A stretch of DNA of 64,000 bases from Thalassia testudinum (taxonomy: Eukaryota > Streptophyta > Magnoliopsida > Alismatales > Hydrocharitaceae): NCBI GenBank assembly GCA_037157565.1, contig JAZHRO010000063.1:89060001-89124000 (forward strand), given 5' to 3'. Shown piece after piece: positions 21,848 through 34,110 of this stretch (positions within the stretch are counted from its first letter, which is position 1; each line of letters starts with the position of its first letter). A program made the position numbers and the translations under genes. The notes below the pieces were generated by a model, which made no database searches, was not told the DNA's origin, and saw only the letters and a list, made by a program, of their open reading frames with translations.

Positions 21848-24800
21848 ATAACCTTTCTGTGACACAAACTGCATTACCGGATTTTCCATTTCCATATCCT
21901 TCACCGGTTGGAGGAACCTTTGTTCCTCCCTTCACTGACTTCCCTGCACCTTCTGGAGCTTCGGAGGAGCTTCATGCCATTCACAATGATCCTTTCACAC
22001 AAACCTATAACCCTGGATGGCGTAATCATCCAAATTTCTCGTGGTCGGGAAATTCACAAAGACCTCCTTTTCAACAACCTTCTGCACCACCATTACACAA
22101 CCCGATCCGAGCACCACCTCCACAATCACACGGATATCCACCGCGTACCTACCAGCAACCCCAACCCAGGCCCACCCAATACTCTCAATCTGGGCCTACA
22201 CGAGATGACCAGTTGGGGTCTATCATGAAAGCTCTTGCTGATATGCAACAACAGAATATTGCTATGCAGCAGAGACAGGACGCGGCCTTAGCTGAGATGA
22301 GAGCCCAGCTATCACACTTGACGGAGTCCCGTCAACCACATTCACTCCCATCCCAAGCACAACCCAACCCTAGGAACATACCTGCTCAAAGGTATGTCCA
22401 ACCTAGACCAGCACTGCAAAACCAAACACATGACATTTCACAAGCAGTGCACAACACTGAATTCTTCACTGACTCAAATTCTTCTCTTGCACAAACGCAA
22501 CCACCTCTGCTACCTAACAATGATTTACCATCTACCTCTAGAGCTGAACTAAATGCCATAGTCACTAGGAGTGGTAAATGCACACTAGATCCACCTCTTC
22601 CAACACCTACCACTTCTAGTTCTGCTCCTCCACTTCCTACTTCTCCTCTACCTATAACTGAACCTCTCACAACTCCAGTACCTTTTCCTGAAGCTTTAAA
22701 GAAGAAGGAGAAAGGAAAGAAAAAGACCTGTGTGGCACCTGAGGAGGATTTGCTTAAGCTCTTTGAGCAAGTCCACATAAACATCCCCTTGTTGGATGCA
22801 ATCCGCCACATCCCTCTTTACGCTAAGTTTTTAAAAGACCTATGTACACCTAAGCGTAAAGCAAGGATTCAAAAAGGGAGTAGTCCAATCATTCTCTCGG
22901 AACAAGCTAGTTCCATCATCTCTAGTACCCTCCCAACTAAGATGAAAGACCCAGGCACCCCTCTCTTATCCTGCATGATAGGTAACACCACATTCAATAG
23001 AGCACTACTTGACCTAGGTGCTTCCATCAATCTTATACCAACCTCTCTACTGACACATTTTGAGATTGGCAATCTGAAGCCAACCAAGGTGTCCCTGCAA
23101 TTAGCTGACAGATCAGTTAAGACACCTCAGGGTGTGTTGGAAGATGTCATAGTGCGGGTCAAGGATTTTTACTTCCCTGTAGACTTTATAGTCCTTGACA
23201 TGGAAGTACCTGAAGATATCCAGAATACACCTATCATTTTAGGAAGACCTTTCTTGGCTACGGCCAAGGCAAACATCAATTGTGAGGAGGGCCTTATAGA
23301 ATTAAAGTTTGGAGATCAGAAAATAAAAATTGATATTTTTCAGGCCCAAAGAGGACCAACCTGTAGTTTAATTGAAGAAATCTTCTCCCTGGATTCATTG
23401 GATCAATTGGTTGAGGACACCTTGATCAATTCATTAAATTTAGAACCTCAACACTCTTTGGACTCTGACTTGACTTCCACTGAGATACCAAATTTAGAGA
23501 CTGAGGACCTTCCTCCCATTCCATTAGTATCTCTAGGATCTCCTGAAACTTTCACACCTGCTCCTTCTGATCCTGTACCTGTTGAACTCAAACCTCTTCC
23601 TGACTCTCTCAAATATGTTTTCTTAGGACCTGATCAGACCTATCCGGTAATTGTTAACTCTTCCCTTTCTTCTGATCAAGAGTCACGACTCTTATCTGTC
23701 CTAAGAGCACATAGGCAGGCTATAGGATGGAGCCTTTCTGACCTTACTGGCATCAGTCCTTCTTATTGCACACATAGGATTTTCACTGAAGAAGGATCTA
23801 GACCTACTAGACAGCCCCAGCGTAGATTAAACCCTACATTACAAGAGGTGATAAAAAGTGAAATGATTAAATGGCTGGACAATGGAATTATCTACCCAAT
23901 TTCTGACAGTAGATGGGTAAGTCCTGTTCAGGTTGTGCCAAAGAAGGCCGGACTTACCATCATCACCACTGATTCTGGAGAAGTCATCCCTACACGCATT
24001 GCTAGTTCGTGGCGAGTATGTATAGATTACCGAAAACTCAACCAAGCCACGAAGAAAGATCATTTCCCTTTGCCCTTCATTGATCAAATACTGGAAAGAG
24101 TGGCAGGGAATAGATTTTTCTGCTTTTTGGATGGCTATTCAGGATATAATCAGGTGGCAATTCACCCCGATGATCAGGAGAAAACAACATTCACCTGCAC
24201 CTACGGAACCTTTGCATTCCGTAGGATGCCTTTTGGATTGTGCAACGCACCTGCTACATTCCAGCGGTGTATGTTTGCAATCTTTTCTGACTTAGTAGGC
24301 GATTGTTTAGAAGTCTTCATGGATGACTTCTCGGTCTTCGGGAGCACATTTGATGCATGTCTAGACCACCTGACCAAGGTCCTGCAAAGATGCATTAATG
24401 TGAATCTGGTACTTTCCTGGGAGAAATCTCATTTCATGGTAACTGAAGGACTTGTATTAGGTCACCTTATTTCTGAGAGAGGAATTGAGGTTGACCGCGC
24501 GAAGGTAAAGTTGATTTCTGATTTACCACTACCTTCGTCGGTTAAGCAAATTCGATCTTTCCTCGGGCATGTTGGTTTTTATCACCGCTTTATAGCGGAT
24601 TTCTCGAAAATAGCCCGACCTCTCACTACTCTCCTCTCTAAAGACGTAGACTTCCAGATCTCTGACGATTGTGTTCGTGCCTATACGACACTTCGTGATC
24701 TGATTACCAAGGCACCCATACTGCAACCCCCGAATTGGTCTCACCCTTTTGAGATCATGTGTGATGCCTCTAATTATGCAGTAGGAGCTGTCCTTGGTCA

Positions 24801-25590
24801 AAAATTGGACGGGAAACCCACAGTCATCTATTATGCTAGCAAGACCTTAGATGAAGCTCAGAGGAATTACACCGTCACGGAAAAAGAACTGCTAGCTGTA
24901 GTATATGCACTGGAAAAATTCAGACCTTATCTTTTAGGTTCCCACATTATAGTCTACACTGACCACACGGCAGTTCGATATCTTCTCGCCAAGAAGGACG
25001 CGAAATCTCGTCTGATTAGATGGATCCTACTTTTACAGGAATTTGATTTAGAGATTCGTGATAAGGCTGGAAAGCAGAATGTGGTAGCTGACCACTTATC
25101 CTGCCTTCCTTCTGAAGCGATTTCTCCTTCTTTACCCATCTCTGACCACTTCCCTGACGAGCAATTGCTGGTCATTCATTCTGATCTTCCCTGGTATGCT
25201 GACATTGTCAACTACCTGGCTTCTGGACTCATCCCCACTAATTGGGTCCGACATCAAAAAGACAGACTTAGATCCGAGGCCAAGCACTATTACTGGGAAG
25301 AACCTTGGCTTTTCAAGCATTGTAAAGACCAGATCTTTAGGAAGTGCGTCCCTGATAAGGAGATTAGAAGCATCTTATCATTCTGCCACGACCAGGCGTG
25401 CGGCGGTCACTTCTCTGGCAAAAAGACCGCTGCAAAGATTTTGCAGAGTGGTTTCTATTGGCCCACAATCTTCAAGGATGCACACGAATATAGCAGGGCA
25501 TGTTCACGCTGTCAGTCTCTTGGTAGTATTGGCCGCCGAGACATGATGCCCTTGAATCCGATCATGGTGTGCGAAATCTTTGACATTTAG
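21757..25590 (+). CDS. pol: Element 1 gag C-terminus and pol: PR, RT, RNase H, start of IN
   Basis: The frame opens at 21754 after a stop; the first ATG, 21757, is probably not a native start. Residues 84-99 hold the Athila gag motif YNPGWRNHPNFSW. Aspartic protease follows with LLDLGASINLIP near residue 417, in which the usual DSGA is DLGA, common in this lineage. RT has VCIDYRKLN (about 754), LDGYSGYNQ, MPFGLCNAPATFQ and the catalytic FMDD (854-857). RNase H starts at FEIMCDAS (about 998) and includes TVTEKELLAVVYAL and YTDHTAVRYL. The integrase zinc finger shows H, H, C, C from HDQACGGHF (about 1211) to CSRCQ. The frame stops at TAG (25588-25590) where element 2 has Trp, immediately before the integrase core. 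This is most simply a TGG-to-TAG nonsense change. Confidence 0.93.
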   Translation: MEFLSKHPSSSSQSPAQNTSSQFPTGRETVNNLSVTQTALPDFPFPYPSPVGGTFVPPFTDFPAPSGASEELHAIHNDPFTQTYNPGWRNHPNFSWSGNSQRPPFQQPSAPPLHNPIRAPPPQSHGYPPRTYQQPQPRPTQYSQSGPTRDDQLGSIMKALADMQQQNIAMQQRQDAALAEMRAQLSHLTESRQPHSLPSQAQPNPRNIPAQRYVQPRPALQNQTHDISQAVHNTEFFTDSNSSLAQTQPPLLPNNDLPSTSRAELNAIVTRSGKCTLDPPLPTPTTSSSAPPLPTSPLPITEPLTTPVPFPEALKKKEKGKKKTCVAPEEDLLKLFEQVHINIPLLDAIRHIPLYAKFLKDLCTPKRKARIQKGSSPIILSEQASSIISSTLPTKMKDPGTPLLSCMIGNTTFNRALLDLGASINLIPTSLLTHFEIGNLKPTKVSLQLADRSVKTPQGVLEDVIVRVKDFYFPVDFIVLDMEVPEDIQNTPIILGRPFLATAKANINCEEGLIELKFGDQKIKIDIFQAQRGPTCSLIEEIFSLDSLDQLVEDTLINSLNLEPQHSLDSDLTSTEIPNLETEDLPPIPLVSLGSPETFTPAPSDPVPVELKPLPDSLKYVFLGPDQTYPVIVNSSLSSDQESRLLSVLRAHRQAIGWSLSDLTGISPSYCTHRIFTEEGSRPTRQPQRRLNPTLQEVIKSEMIKWLDNGIIYPISDSRWVSPVQVVPKKAGLTIITTDSGEVIPTRIASSWRVCIDYRKLNQATKKDHFPLPFIDQILERVAGNRFFCFLDGYSGYNQVAIHPDDQEKTTFTCTYGTFAFRRMPFGLCNAPATFQRCMFAIFSDLVGDCLEVFMDDFSVFGSTFDACLDHLTKVLQRCINVNLVLSWEKSHFMVTEGLVLGHLISERGIEVDRAKVKLISDLPLPSSVKQIRSFLGHVGFYHRFIADFSKIARPLTTLLSKDVDFQISDDCVRAYTTLRDLITKAPILQPPNWSHPFEIMCDASNYAVGAVLGQKLDGKPTVIYYASKTLDEAQRNYTVTEKELLAVVYALEKFRPYLLGSHIIVYTDHTAVRYLLAKKDAKSRLIRWILLLQEFDLEIRDKAGKQNVVADHLSCLPSEAISPSLPISDHFPDEQLLVIHSDLPWYADIVNYLASGLIPTNWVRHQKDRLRSEAKHYYWEEPWLFKHCKDQIFRKCVPDKEIRSILSFCHDQACGGHFSGKKTAAKILQSGFYWPTIFKDAHEYSRACSRCQSLGSIGRRDMMPLNPIMVCEIFDI

Positions 25591-26490
25591 GGCATTGACT
25601 TCATGGGACCTTTTCCTAAATCTTATGGCTTCGAGTACATATTGTTGGCAGTTGAGTATGTTTCAAAATGGATTGAAGCCATCCCCTCAAGGACTAATGA
25701 TCATAGAGTTGTGACACAATTTGTTCAAGATTTCATCTTCTCTAGATTCGGGGTACCTAAAGCCATCATTAGTGATGGAGGGTCTCATTTTAGAAACACA
25801 CATTTTCAGTCCCTACTTCAAAAGTATGGGGTGTCACATAGGATTGCTACATCTTATCACCCTCAAACCAATGGACTTGCTGAATTATCTAATCGGGAGA
25901 TCAAAAAGATTTTACAGACTACCATCCGACCTGATAGAAAGGATTGGTCTTCCCGCCTTTCTGATGCGTTGTGGGCATATAGGACAGCCCACAAAACCCC
26001 TTTAGGCATGTCTCCTTTTAGACTTGTGTATGGGAAACACTGTCATCTTCCTGTCGAATTAGAGCACAAAGCCTATTGGGCCATCAGAAAGTGTAACTTA
26101 GACTTAGAGAAGGCCGGTGATCTTAGGAAATTACAAATGTCTGAGCTCGATGAATTAAGGAATGAATCTTATGAAAGCTCAAGGATGTATAAGGACAAAC
26201 TTAAGGCCTTCCATGACCGTCACATTCTTAGGAAATCTTTTCACCCTGGTAAAAAAGTCCTTCTCTTCGACTCTAGACTGAAACTCTTTCCTGGGAAGTT
26301 AAGATCAAAATGGATTGGACCTTTCAAAATCTTGAGATTATTTGATAATGGAGCCGTTGAGATCACTGAACTTGACAAATCTGAACCCTTTATTGTTAAT
26401 GGACAAAGACTGAAACCTTTCATTGAGCCGCATGATCTCAGACTTGTCAATTCCACCATTTCGCTCCTACATTTTGAGCTACCAAACTAA
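25591..26490 (+). pseudogene. int: Element 1 integrase core and C-terminus, after the stop
   Basis: The same frame as the upstream pol continues after the TAG; the next Met is at 25603. Integrase joins the DNA copy into the genome. The core has the catalytic Asp in GIDFMGPF (codon at 25597), the second Asp in ISDGGSHF and Glu in [10 protein letters not shown], exactly 35 residues after the second Asp. A basic C-terminal domain ends with GQRLKPFIE. Because translation from 25603 would lose the first catalytic Asp and the zinc finger, this part alone cannot be a working integrase. Function would need readthrough of TAG or help from another element. Confidence 0.85.
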
Positions 26491-28166
26491 GTTTTCGCCT
26501 AGCTGACGGCGTTAAACTTAGCAAACACCTACCCTTGTATATAGCTGTTTTACACCTTTCTTACTCTTGCCTTTATTTGCATATAGTGACTACCCTTGCA
26601 TTCTGAGCATACATTCATTGACACACATGTCATGCATTTCACTTCCTAGCCCGACTGTTCACTCTGATCCTAGATCAGACTTAAAATCATCCGCACAGAG
26701 ATTGTATCTCCTCATTCCGACTTCCTTTCATCACCCAGTCTAGGATAGTGAAAAGCAGAGCATGCATTTGCATCCACCCTTTCATTCAACGAGGACATTG
26801 AAACATTTAAGCATGGGGGGGTGTAAATGGTAAACCATTTAAACCAAAATGCAATTGTAGACACAACTATAGTACATATAGTATTATCAAAAAATTATAT
26901 ACTTCAAAAAATTGAAAAATTTTGAAAAAATTTTTGAAAAAAAATTACAAAGCTAAAAATACAAAAAAATAACAAATCAGAAAAATTCCAAAAATACAAT
27001 AAGGGACATGTACTTCATTATCAAAGGAGGACATTCATTTCAAGAGGGGAGGGAGAGAAAGAAAAAGAAAAAGAAAGAAAAGATAAGTGATCTTATAGCT
27101 GAAATAAAAAATAATAATAATAATAATAAAAATAATAATAGAATAAGTGTCTATGGACATTCAACCGTTACTGGTTTGACCTGTCGGGCCATAGAAGCTT
27201 GGTACAAGCTTAGGCTTAATACACTTCGAGCCTTGACAAGATAGACCACAGTCTCTCCTAACTTTAGGATAATTCTTGTACCTGAGTCACCAGTACAGGA
27301 TTCGTTGGTTTGCTTTGACTTAGGAGTCTAAGTAACCTTGGCTTACACTACACAGTGTCAGGAAAGACCACTTGAACCTAAGCCTCAACCCTTGTGTTCA
27401 TTAGGGAAGGTGGAGTCCTTACCTGTGCATGCAGGTAGACTCTTTGTCCTAATCTTTAGTTTTGTGTCTAGGAAAAGCTCTTTCCATAAAAGAAATCCAC
27501 CCACCAAATACAGTGCGCTCTACCAAATAAGTTTCGGAGACATACTGTTCAAAAAAAAAAAAAAAAAAAAAGAAAAAAAAAGGGGTCAAGTATGTCTCCA
27601 AAAAGTTTGAAAAACTACTCTTCCTCCAAAAATGTTTTCAGGGTTCAAAACAATACCCTGTTTATCAAAAAAAAAAAAATCTTCTCTGAGCCACAAATAC
27701 AATAAGGGTTGTGATTGAATACCATCAATTTTTGAGAGTCATCCGAAAACATGAGCTGAAGTTAGGACCAACCTAGACTTAAAAAGAAGTGAAACCCCGG
27801 GATTGAGCCTTAGAATTCACCTGGTTAGTCCTGACTTATCACAAAGCACAGCCATAACTTCATAGCATTCTGAGTCTCTGTAAAAACCCCCTGAGTCCTG
27901 GAATTCGACTTAAGGTTTAAATATCAAGAATCCTTATTGGTTGAGAGATGGTCTATGTCATTTAAGCCTCGAGTTCTGGTAGGTTATCCTTAGTAACCAG
28001 GTTCTCACAATGTCCAAAAAACACAGTTGGTTTATTGAACAAAATTTTTCAGCTTAAAGATCATCATAAAACACTTAAAAATTTTTGAAAGAAGAAAAAG
28101 ATATCTTTACACACTTACCTTGCTGATACTTAAATTGCCTTACACTTCAACAGATTGTTTGCTAAG
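26491..28166 (+). other. Element 1 3' noncoding region, no env
   Basis: 1.7 kb without an env-like ORF. It holds A-rich runs (26880-27000, 27550-27585, 27667-27680) and an AAT microsatellite (about 27110-27150). The two open frames at 27008-27244 and 27338-27610 cover low-complexity sequence and are not convincing. Confidence 0.75.
26791..26823 (+). other. Element 1 second (internal) polypurine tract
   Basis: GAGGACATTGAAACATTTAA followed by GCATGGGGGGG, about 1.37 kb before the 3' LTR. The motif pair is conserved in A1, B and element 2. Confidence 0.65.
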
Positions 28167-28194
28167 GGACTAGCAAAACGTAAGCATGGGGGTA
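28167..28194 (+). other. Element 1 polypurine tract module
   Basis: GGACTAGCAA, spacer, then AAGCATGGGGGTA directly against the 3' LTR. It is the plus-strand primer site, with the same 28-nt geometry as in A1, B and element 2. Confidence 0.88.
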
Positions 28195-31100
28195 TGATGA
28201 GTGGCTACTCATCATAGCTAAAAGGCCGAAATTAAGCTAGATACTAAGCAAAACAATATCAAATTAACACATAAAAAGGGTTAAGTGTGGGAATTAAAGA
28301 AAAGACCTAAAACTTTTAATGTGTGTTAAAATCTCCTAATTAGGTCACAAAAATGAGATATTCTGAAAACTAAAGAACAAATGATGATCCATTCATCAAT
28401 TGAACACATAAACAAGTTTGAAAAGACAAATCAGAAGTAAAATCAATGTCTTAAATGTTCAATTAAGCACATGTAAAAATTTGAAAGCAATTGGACATCA
28501 TTTAGGCTTAGAAATAAATAGATTACAAGTAGGTCCTTCATGCATTACATTTCTACCCGTCAAAACTCCTTCTTGGACCTTTTTGCAAGCCGCAGGGACC
28601 CTTCTGTATGACTGCAGGGCCCTTCCGGTTATAGTTCTTCTCACTTTTGGACCTGCACGCTATTCTTCTACCCCATCGTTTAAGGGTCTTCCTGCAAGTT
28701 TTCCCTCATTTCAGAGAGAAGTCTGTGTTCTTCACGCGCACTGTAGCGCGCGAAGAACACAGCCATTCTTGACCGTTCATCGCACTTTTGATCTCGATCT
28801 GCGGCTGGAATCAAATGGAACCTTCACGCGATTCGGTGCGTGCGTTCACCTCTCTTCCCAGATCTCATCTGACGGTCAGATCTCTCTCTTGACTCGCCGC
28901 GCGCTCTACCCATCTCATCCTCACCGCCGGCCTGATTCTGATTAACCTCACCCTTGCGGTGATCTCAGTCACTGAGCTGCTATTTAAGCACCTCAGTGGT
29001 GTCGCGCGCAAGGGATCGCTCCCTCCTACATCTCTCAGCGATCAATTCTTCCACTCCAGTCTCTCCTCCTCATCTAGACCCTGATTTCACAGCCACCGGC
29101 TGTGGAATCATCGCCTGCTCTCGACCCTCCTCGTCGCTAAGGACCTCGTAGCACCTGAGGACGACCCTGGAGTCTCACTAGCAGACTATTCCCTCCGCTG
29201 GAGTCACCCTCCTCCTTTCTTCCTCCTTAGCCGCCGGCTAAGGACCCATAGGTCCCATTCTTCCTTTTAGTTTAGTTTTTAATTCTGCACAAGTAGTGTT
29301 AGATTTAGTTTGCAGTAGTTTAGAATAGATTTAGTTTTAATTGTTAGTGTTTAATGTTAGCTGTAGTTAGATTAGTCTTAGGAGTAGAATTAGTATTAGA
29401 TCCCCTCCCTCACCTCCTCTGATCAGTCCAGATCAGAGGGGAAGAATCATCTGTTCACTGTTCAATTTATCTTCCTCTTCATGTTTTGTTTTTCCATCAT
29501 CCAGACTCTGATTCTTGTTTTTTTCCTTTTAACGATGAATTTTTCATCAATCACCCACACATCCTGACCCAATTTCAGATCTGATGGCACACTGCCTCAG
29601 ATCTGAAAGTGGCGTCACAAGCACCATTTGGGGCTTCTCACTCATTCCATTTGTTTCATAAAAGCCCCTCTGTTTTAAATGGATTGCCTCAGTTTGTCAG
29701 AGCACTTTTGATATGGATTTTAAAGGATTTTTACTCTCTGAAATGTTTTGACAGATCTGACAAATTGAAAGGATTTTTGGTTTTCATTGTAGGCAAGGAT
29801 TCTGAGAAGTTCTCTGGTGACAGAGAACCAATCAGAAGAGCCTTTCATGATTCTGTTTATACTTTGTTTTGAATGCATTCGCCAGCTTCCATTAAATTTC
29901 CTTAATGCATTCTTAGTCTCTTTTTGCTATTTCAGAACTGCCATGCACTATTTGTGTTGATGATCATTTCTGTATGGTGATTCTCTAACCTAAGGAGTTT
30001 TCCATACTCCTTCAGGTTGCAAGAAACTGGGATTGTGTTTCTTTGGTTTTAATTGATTGAGCTAAGTCTTCCTTCATGCTGTCTATGGCATTAGGAAGAC
30101 TAACTCAATGCCATTTGCTGTTTTGATCTGAAAGGATGCTTCGGCTAAGTTTTTTTTCTAATGAGTGTTTGAGCTGAATTTACATGAGATTTTTGTGAGA
30201 TTTAAACCCCTTTCAGATTTGGATTTCAACTCTGTAAATTGTAGTTTGTTTTGAATTTTATCTTACTCCCAGTTATACAGCAACATGCTGCATATAGCAG
30301 CTACATTCCCCTCTTCTCTAAACTCCCTTCTTCTCTAAATTTCCCTCTTCTCTGTAGAATACTTTCCCCCTCTTCAAGTGGACTAACTGCAGCAGCAGTT
30401 AGCCATTTGACAGTGGCTTAAGCCACTGCCACTGTAAATAACACTAAAACAGCACATTGTTCTCTTCTCCATCTCCTCTGACAGTAGCTGAAGCTGCTGC
30501 CTAAACTCAAAAAAAAAAAAAATCAATCAACTCTAATTCCCTAACTTTATACAAAAGCCTAATGGCATAGACTTATTTTAAAACTATAAATACACCCATT
30601 CATAGTATTATAACTATAACTATAGCATATCAGTTAGATACATAGTTATACTGTAAATATGTATAAAACCTGTACAGAAATTCGTATACATATGTAATCT
30701 ATGTAAAAATATGTATATATACTAGTCTAGTATGTATGTATCTACTGATCTATGTATATATATATGTACAGATTTATATTTACTGATTTAGTAGCTAAGT
30801 TAATAGGTTAGAGCAATAATCAAGTAAATAAACCTATAAACTAGGGAATATATATATATATATGTATATATTAAGTAATTTAAGTTAGTCAAAGTATAAT
30901 TATACCTAGTATAACTTACTGTAACTTAGTTTTAATTATAAACTACACAGAATTGCTATTTTAGCCTAAATAAAACATAAATAAATTCGTAAAAATACAA
31001 TAAAAATATGTATTAAATACTTAAGTATGTAAGTTAAAACTGTTTAAGGTCAATTAGACCATTTACTAATTATTTTATAAGTAATTAACTATTTAATCAC

Positions 31101-32397
31101 TTAAATCAACCTGTATAATCAGCCTAGTTTAGCGAATTTATTTGTATAGTAAATATATTTAAAATTCAAAATTAATTAATCAATTATGTAGTATTATGTA
31201 AATATTTTATTTACCATATTTTATTTTATTTTTTTAATAATTTATGGCCCCCAAATCGAGGGCCAAAAACGCGCACAGACGCAGCTGCGTCTGGTTTCCA
31301 GCGCACGATGTGGCGCTGGAATAGCGCCACATCGTGGGCTGCAAACGAAACGCAGCATATAAATATAATTTATGTTATATGTTAACCAGTCGTCAAGGCG
31401 CCGGGCGCCCGAAACGTTACTTGTTCCGTCTGATCCGATAACCCGATTCTGATGTGATGATACTGAATGTGTGGGGCTGGGAGCCCGAGCGTGTGCGAAC
31501 TTGTTGAAGGCGTTGGGCTGAGGCCCTGCGCTGATACGAAAACGTAATTAAGCACCTAATCTGAGATTAGGGCGCACTTAGTAGAGGTCTGGTCCCACCT
31601 TAAGGGTGCTGTGTTTCCCTCGAAAAGCGCACCCGCTAATTAAACACATTTTACACTAAGGACTCTCCACCGCAGCCTCTGAAAGACTACACAGAACAAA
31701 ATGAAAGGACAGATGACTTAAAAAAAAAAAAAGAGATAACACGAGATAACAACAGAAAAGACTCTGTACATATGTAAAATTAAACCCACATAATTACTAA
31801 CAGAATAAAACGACACTATAAATGTCGCTAAAGACCTCAGTTTGCTTCTTTAGGTTGTATATAGTGTTTCCTGAGATTTAGCGACGTTTATATCTGTCAC
31901 TAAAACTGATATATATGTCACTATAAATAAATGACTAGTAAGTTAAGTTTTTACACCATGGTATCCTAATGTAGTATGAACTAACATATTAGTGTTAATA
32001 GTATAACTTGTAAATACATAGTTTAGAGTATAATAATAGATTGTTTGATGCTTGTTCATAGTTAGCATTTTTGCAAGCACTTCTTAGCAACTAGGTAAAT
32101 AAAACATTCATTCATTCTTTAAATGTAAAGTTTCTTTTTGAATAAGAAGACAATTTTGGAGATAATCAAAGAGTGACCGAATTAAATTCAATAAATTTCC
32201 TCCCAGAGAACGACCTGGAACAAAACCAGTAAAAATTAGATAAATAAGCAAATGATAATAATGGTTGTAATGACTGGAACTCACCCATACTCACCACTAT
32301 ACGACATCCTTAATGTTATATTATACACCCTATACTACAACGACATAATCAACAATTATTACCAACAAACATTTACAACAACCATAATCTATCATCA
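28195..32397 (+). repeat. Element 1 3' LTR
   Basis: 4,203 bp, nearly identical to the 5' LTR, followed by the CCTCT target duplicate. The hairpin block (31246-31336) and terminal hairpin (28195-28214) are preserved without change. Many of the differences are C/T or G/A transitions. Confidence 0.95.
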
Positions 32398-32402
32398 CCT
32401 CT

Positions 32403-32592
32403 CCCTCACGAGTGCTTCCATGCCATCCGCACCACCAACCAATAGCCCACGTGCCACCCAGAAGCATCCACCATTGACGACCTCCAAACCGCCAGTTGGC
32501 TGCCTCCAACCACCTCCATCGACGCCACCACCATAAACAGAAAGCTCTCGTCACAGCCAACCTCCACCTAGCTCTACATGCCTGACTGCGGC
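32403..32592 (+). repeat. LTR E, segment 2
   Basis: Continues the C-rich, CCACC-type sequence broken off at 15199 and ends where solo LTR D begins. No gene. Confidence 0.55.
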
Positions 32593-33291
32593 TGATGTGC
32601 GGATTCTGGCGAAGTAAAATCAGGGTTAGGAGAAACTCATTGTCGTAGTTTGTAAAACATGTTATCAAATACAATTTTTAACCAAAACTCCAAGGGAGTC
32701 CTATGTCGAACACGGGGAGGCAATGTTTACTTTCATTGAAATCCGTGCTTCGTGTTGTTTCTTTTTGGTGTTTTAGGATTTTGTGATTTTTTTGGTGTTT
32801 TTGTAAAGAAAAGGTAAGCAAGATAACTCAAAAAGTAGATGAAACAAATCTGATATATCATGCAAATGTTTATTACAATATGGTAAGAAATGCAAAAGAG
32901 ATAAAGGTGAGAAGAAATTTCCCAAATCGGCTATTTGGCAAGACGATGGCATTTGGTGGCAGCTTGGACGAAGAGGGTGAGGTGCTGGACAACGGAGGTG
33001 AGATGTAGGAGGATGCTAGGTAGAGGAATGCTTCACCAAGGCTTTGGAATGGGGATGAGGAGGTGGAGGTGATCTTCTACCGGAATGGAGGTGGGAGGAT
33101 GACTCGAAGGCTTCTTATGAAGGTGGTGAGATAGAGAACGAATATTTGGTGGGGTATAGGAGCATTACACTAATAAGAGGCCTTTGGAGTTTGGGAATAA
33201 GCTCCAAGGGAGCTTTGGTAGGCTACTAAAGCTTAGGAGTAGTTAGGAATAGTGTAGGTAGAGATGGTTTGGAAGGGAAGGGGTCATGGGG

Positions 33292-33299
33292 TTTATATA
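33292..33299 (-). promoter_or_regulatory. TATA box of solo LTR D
   Basis: Reverse-strand TATATAAA, placed as in families A and B relative to the U5 motif. Confidence 0.55.
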
Positions 33300-34088
33300 G
33301 TGGTGGAATGGATGTGTTTTGCGCGCACGGGTCTTCAGCAACATTTAAAACATCGCTAAAGACTTGCCAGGGTGTCGCTATAGCATTCACACACCTTGGC
33401 TGGCGTGAGGAGGCACGGCTGCAGCTGCCATAGTGCAAGGAAACCGTTAGCCATTGGATCGGGCGCGGATGGCTGAGATCGTGAGGAGATCATATGTGCT
33501 TGCTTGCATTGAAATTGCATGCTCACTGGCAGCCATTGGATCTGCCATCGTGCGGCTGGGGGGCACCTACAGATCGTTCCCTCGTGGTCGTGCAAATCGC
33601 ACTCCCTTTGGTCGAGGAAGCATCTCCACCGTTCAATCTTGATCGTGTGGATGAGGAGTGCACGCGGAGATCGAACGATGGATAATGCACCCAGTCATCT
33701 TAAATGAGCACTCTAGATGGCACGTGTGTGCTTTGGCGTGGGTCTGCGCATCGTCAAGTGGCATTTCCTCTCGCGTGTGCAATGTTGATCGAGCAGTCTA
33801 ATTTCTTCGGGTGCTGAAGGAGCCGCAGTGAATCGCCGCTCGATCTCACGTCCTCTCTGTGCAAAATGAGTGCGTTGCCACTGTGACAAGGGTGCCCGAT
33901 TGTCATGTGGAGGGATAGGTGCAGCTGTGGCTCGATCGTTGGATGAGGATCCAACAGTTGTGATCAGATCTTCCCTGAGGTGCTTTTGGAGGAGGCTGGG
34001 TGATGTTTGGGCGATTCTCAGCCAATCCAATACATGGAATTCTCTCCTTGAGGTGAGACTGGGAGCTACAACTAATGTAGGGTGGCCA

Positions 34089-34110
34089 GATGGCACCATG
34101 TGGCACCATC
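34089..34110. promoter_or_regulatory. G-box palindrome, solo LTR D
   Basis: GATGGCACC and GGCACCATC arms around CATGTG, a decayed CACGTG core. Confidence 0.5.

Larger units (their letters stand above)
15200..32397 (+). mobile_element. Element 1: full-length Athila-type Ty3/gypsy element
   Basis: 17,198 bp with nearly identical 4.2-kb LTRs, a perfect 5-bp target duplication (CCTCT at 15195-15199 and 32398-32402), a perfect tRNA-Asp primer site, gag, protease, RT, RNase H, integrase and a polypurine tract. By eye the LTRs differ at only about 25-30 positions plus small indels, so the insertion is recent relative to every other element here. No envelope-like ORF follows pol. Two lesions (gag split, integrase stop) make it probably non-autonomous today. 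It is inserted in LTR E. Confidence 0.96.

Noticed and set aside
25588..25590. TAG as a programmed readthrough stop
   Set aside because: Element 2 has Trp at the same place, and in this lineage integrase is translated without an internal stop. A point mutation is simpler. Kept only as an alternative.
26491..28194. Envelope-like gene after pol of element 1
   Set aside because: No frame above about 90 codons; content is A-rich runs and an AAT microsatellite.
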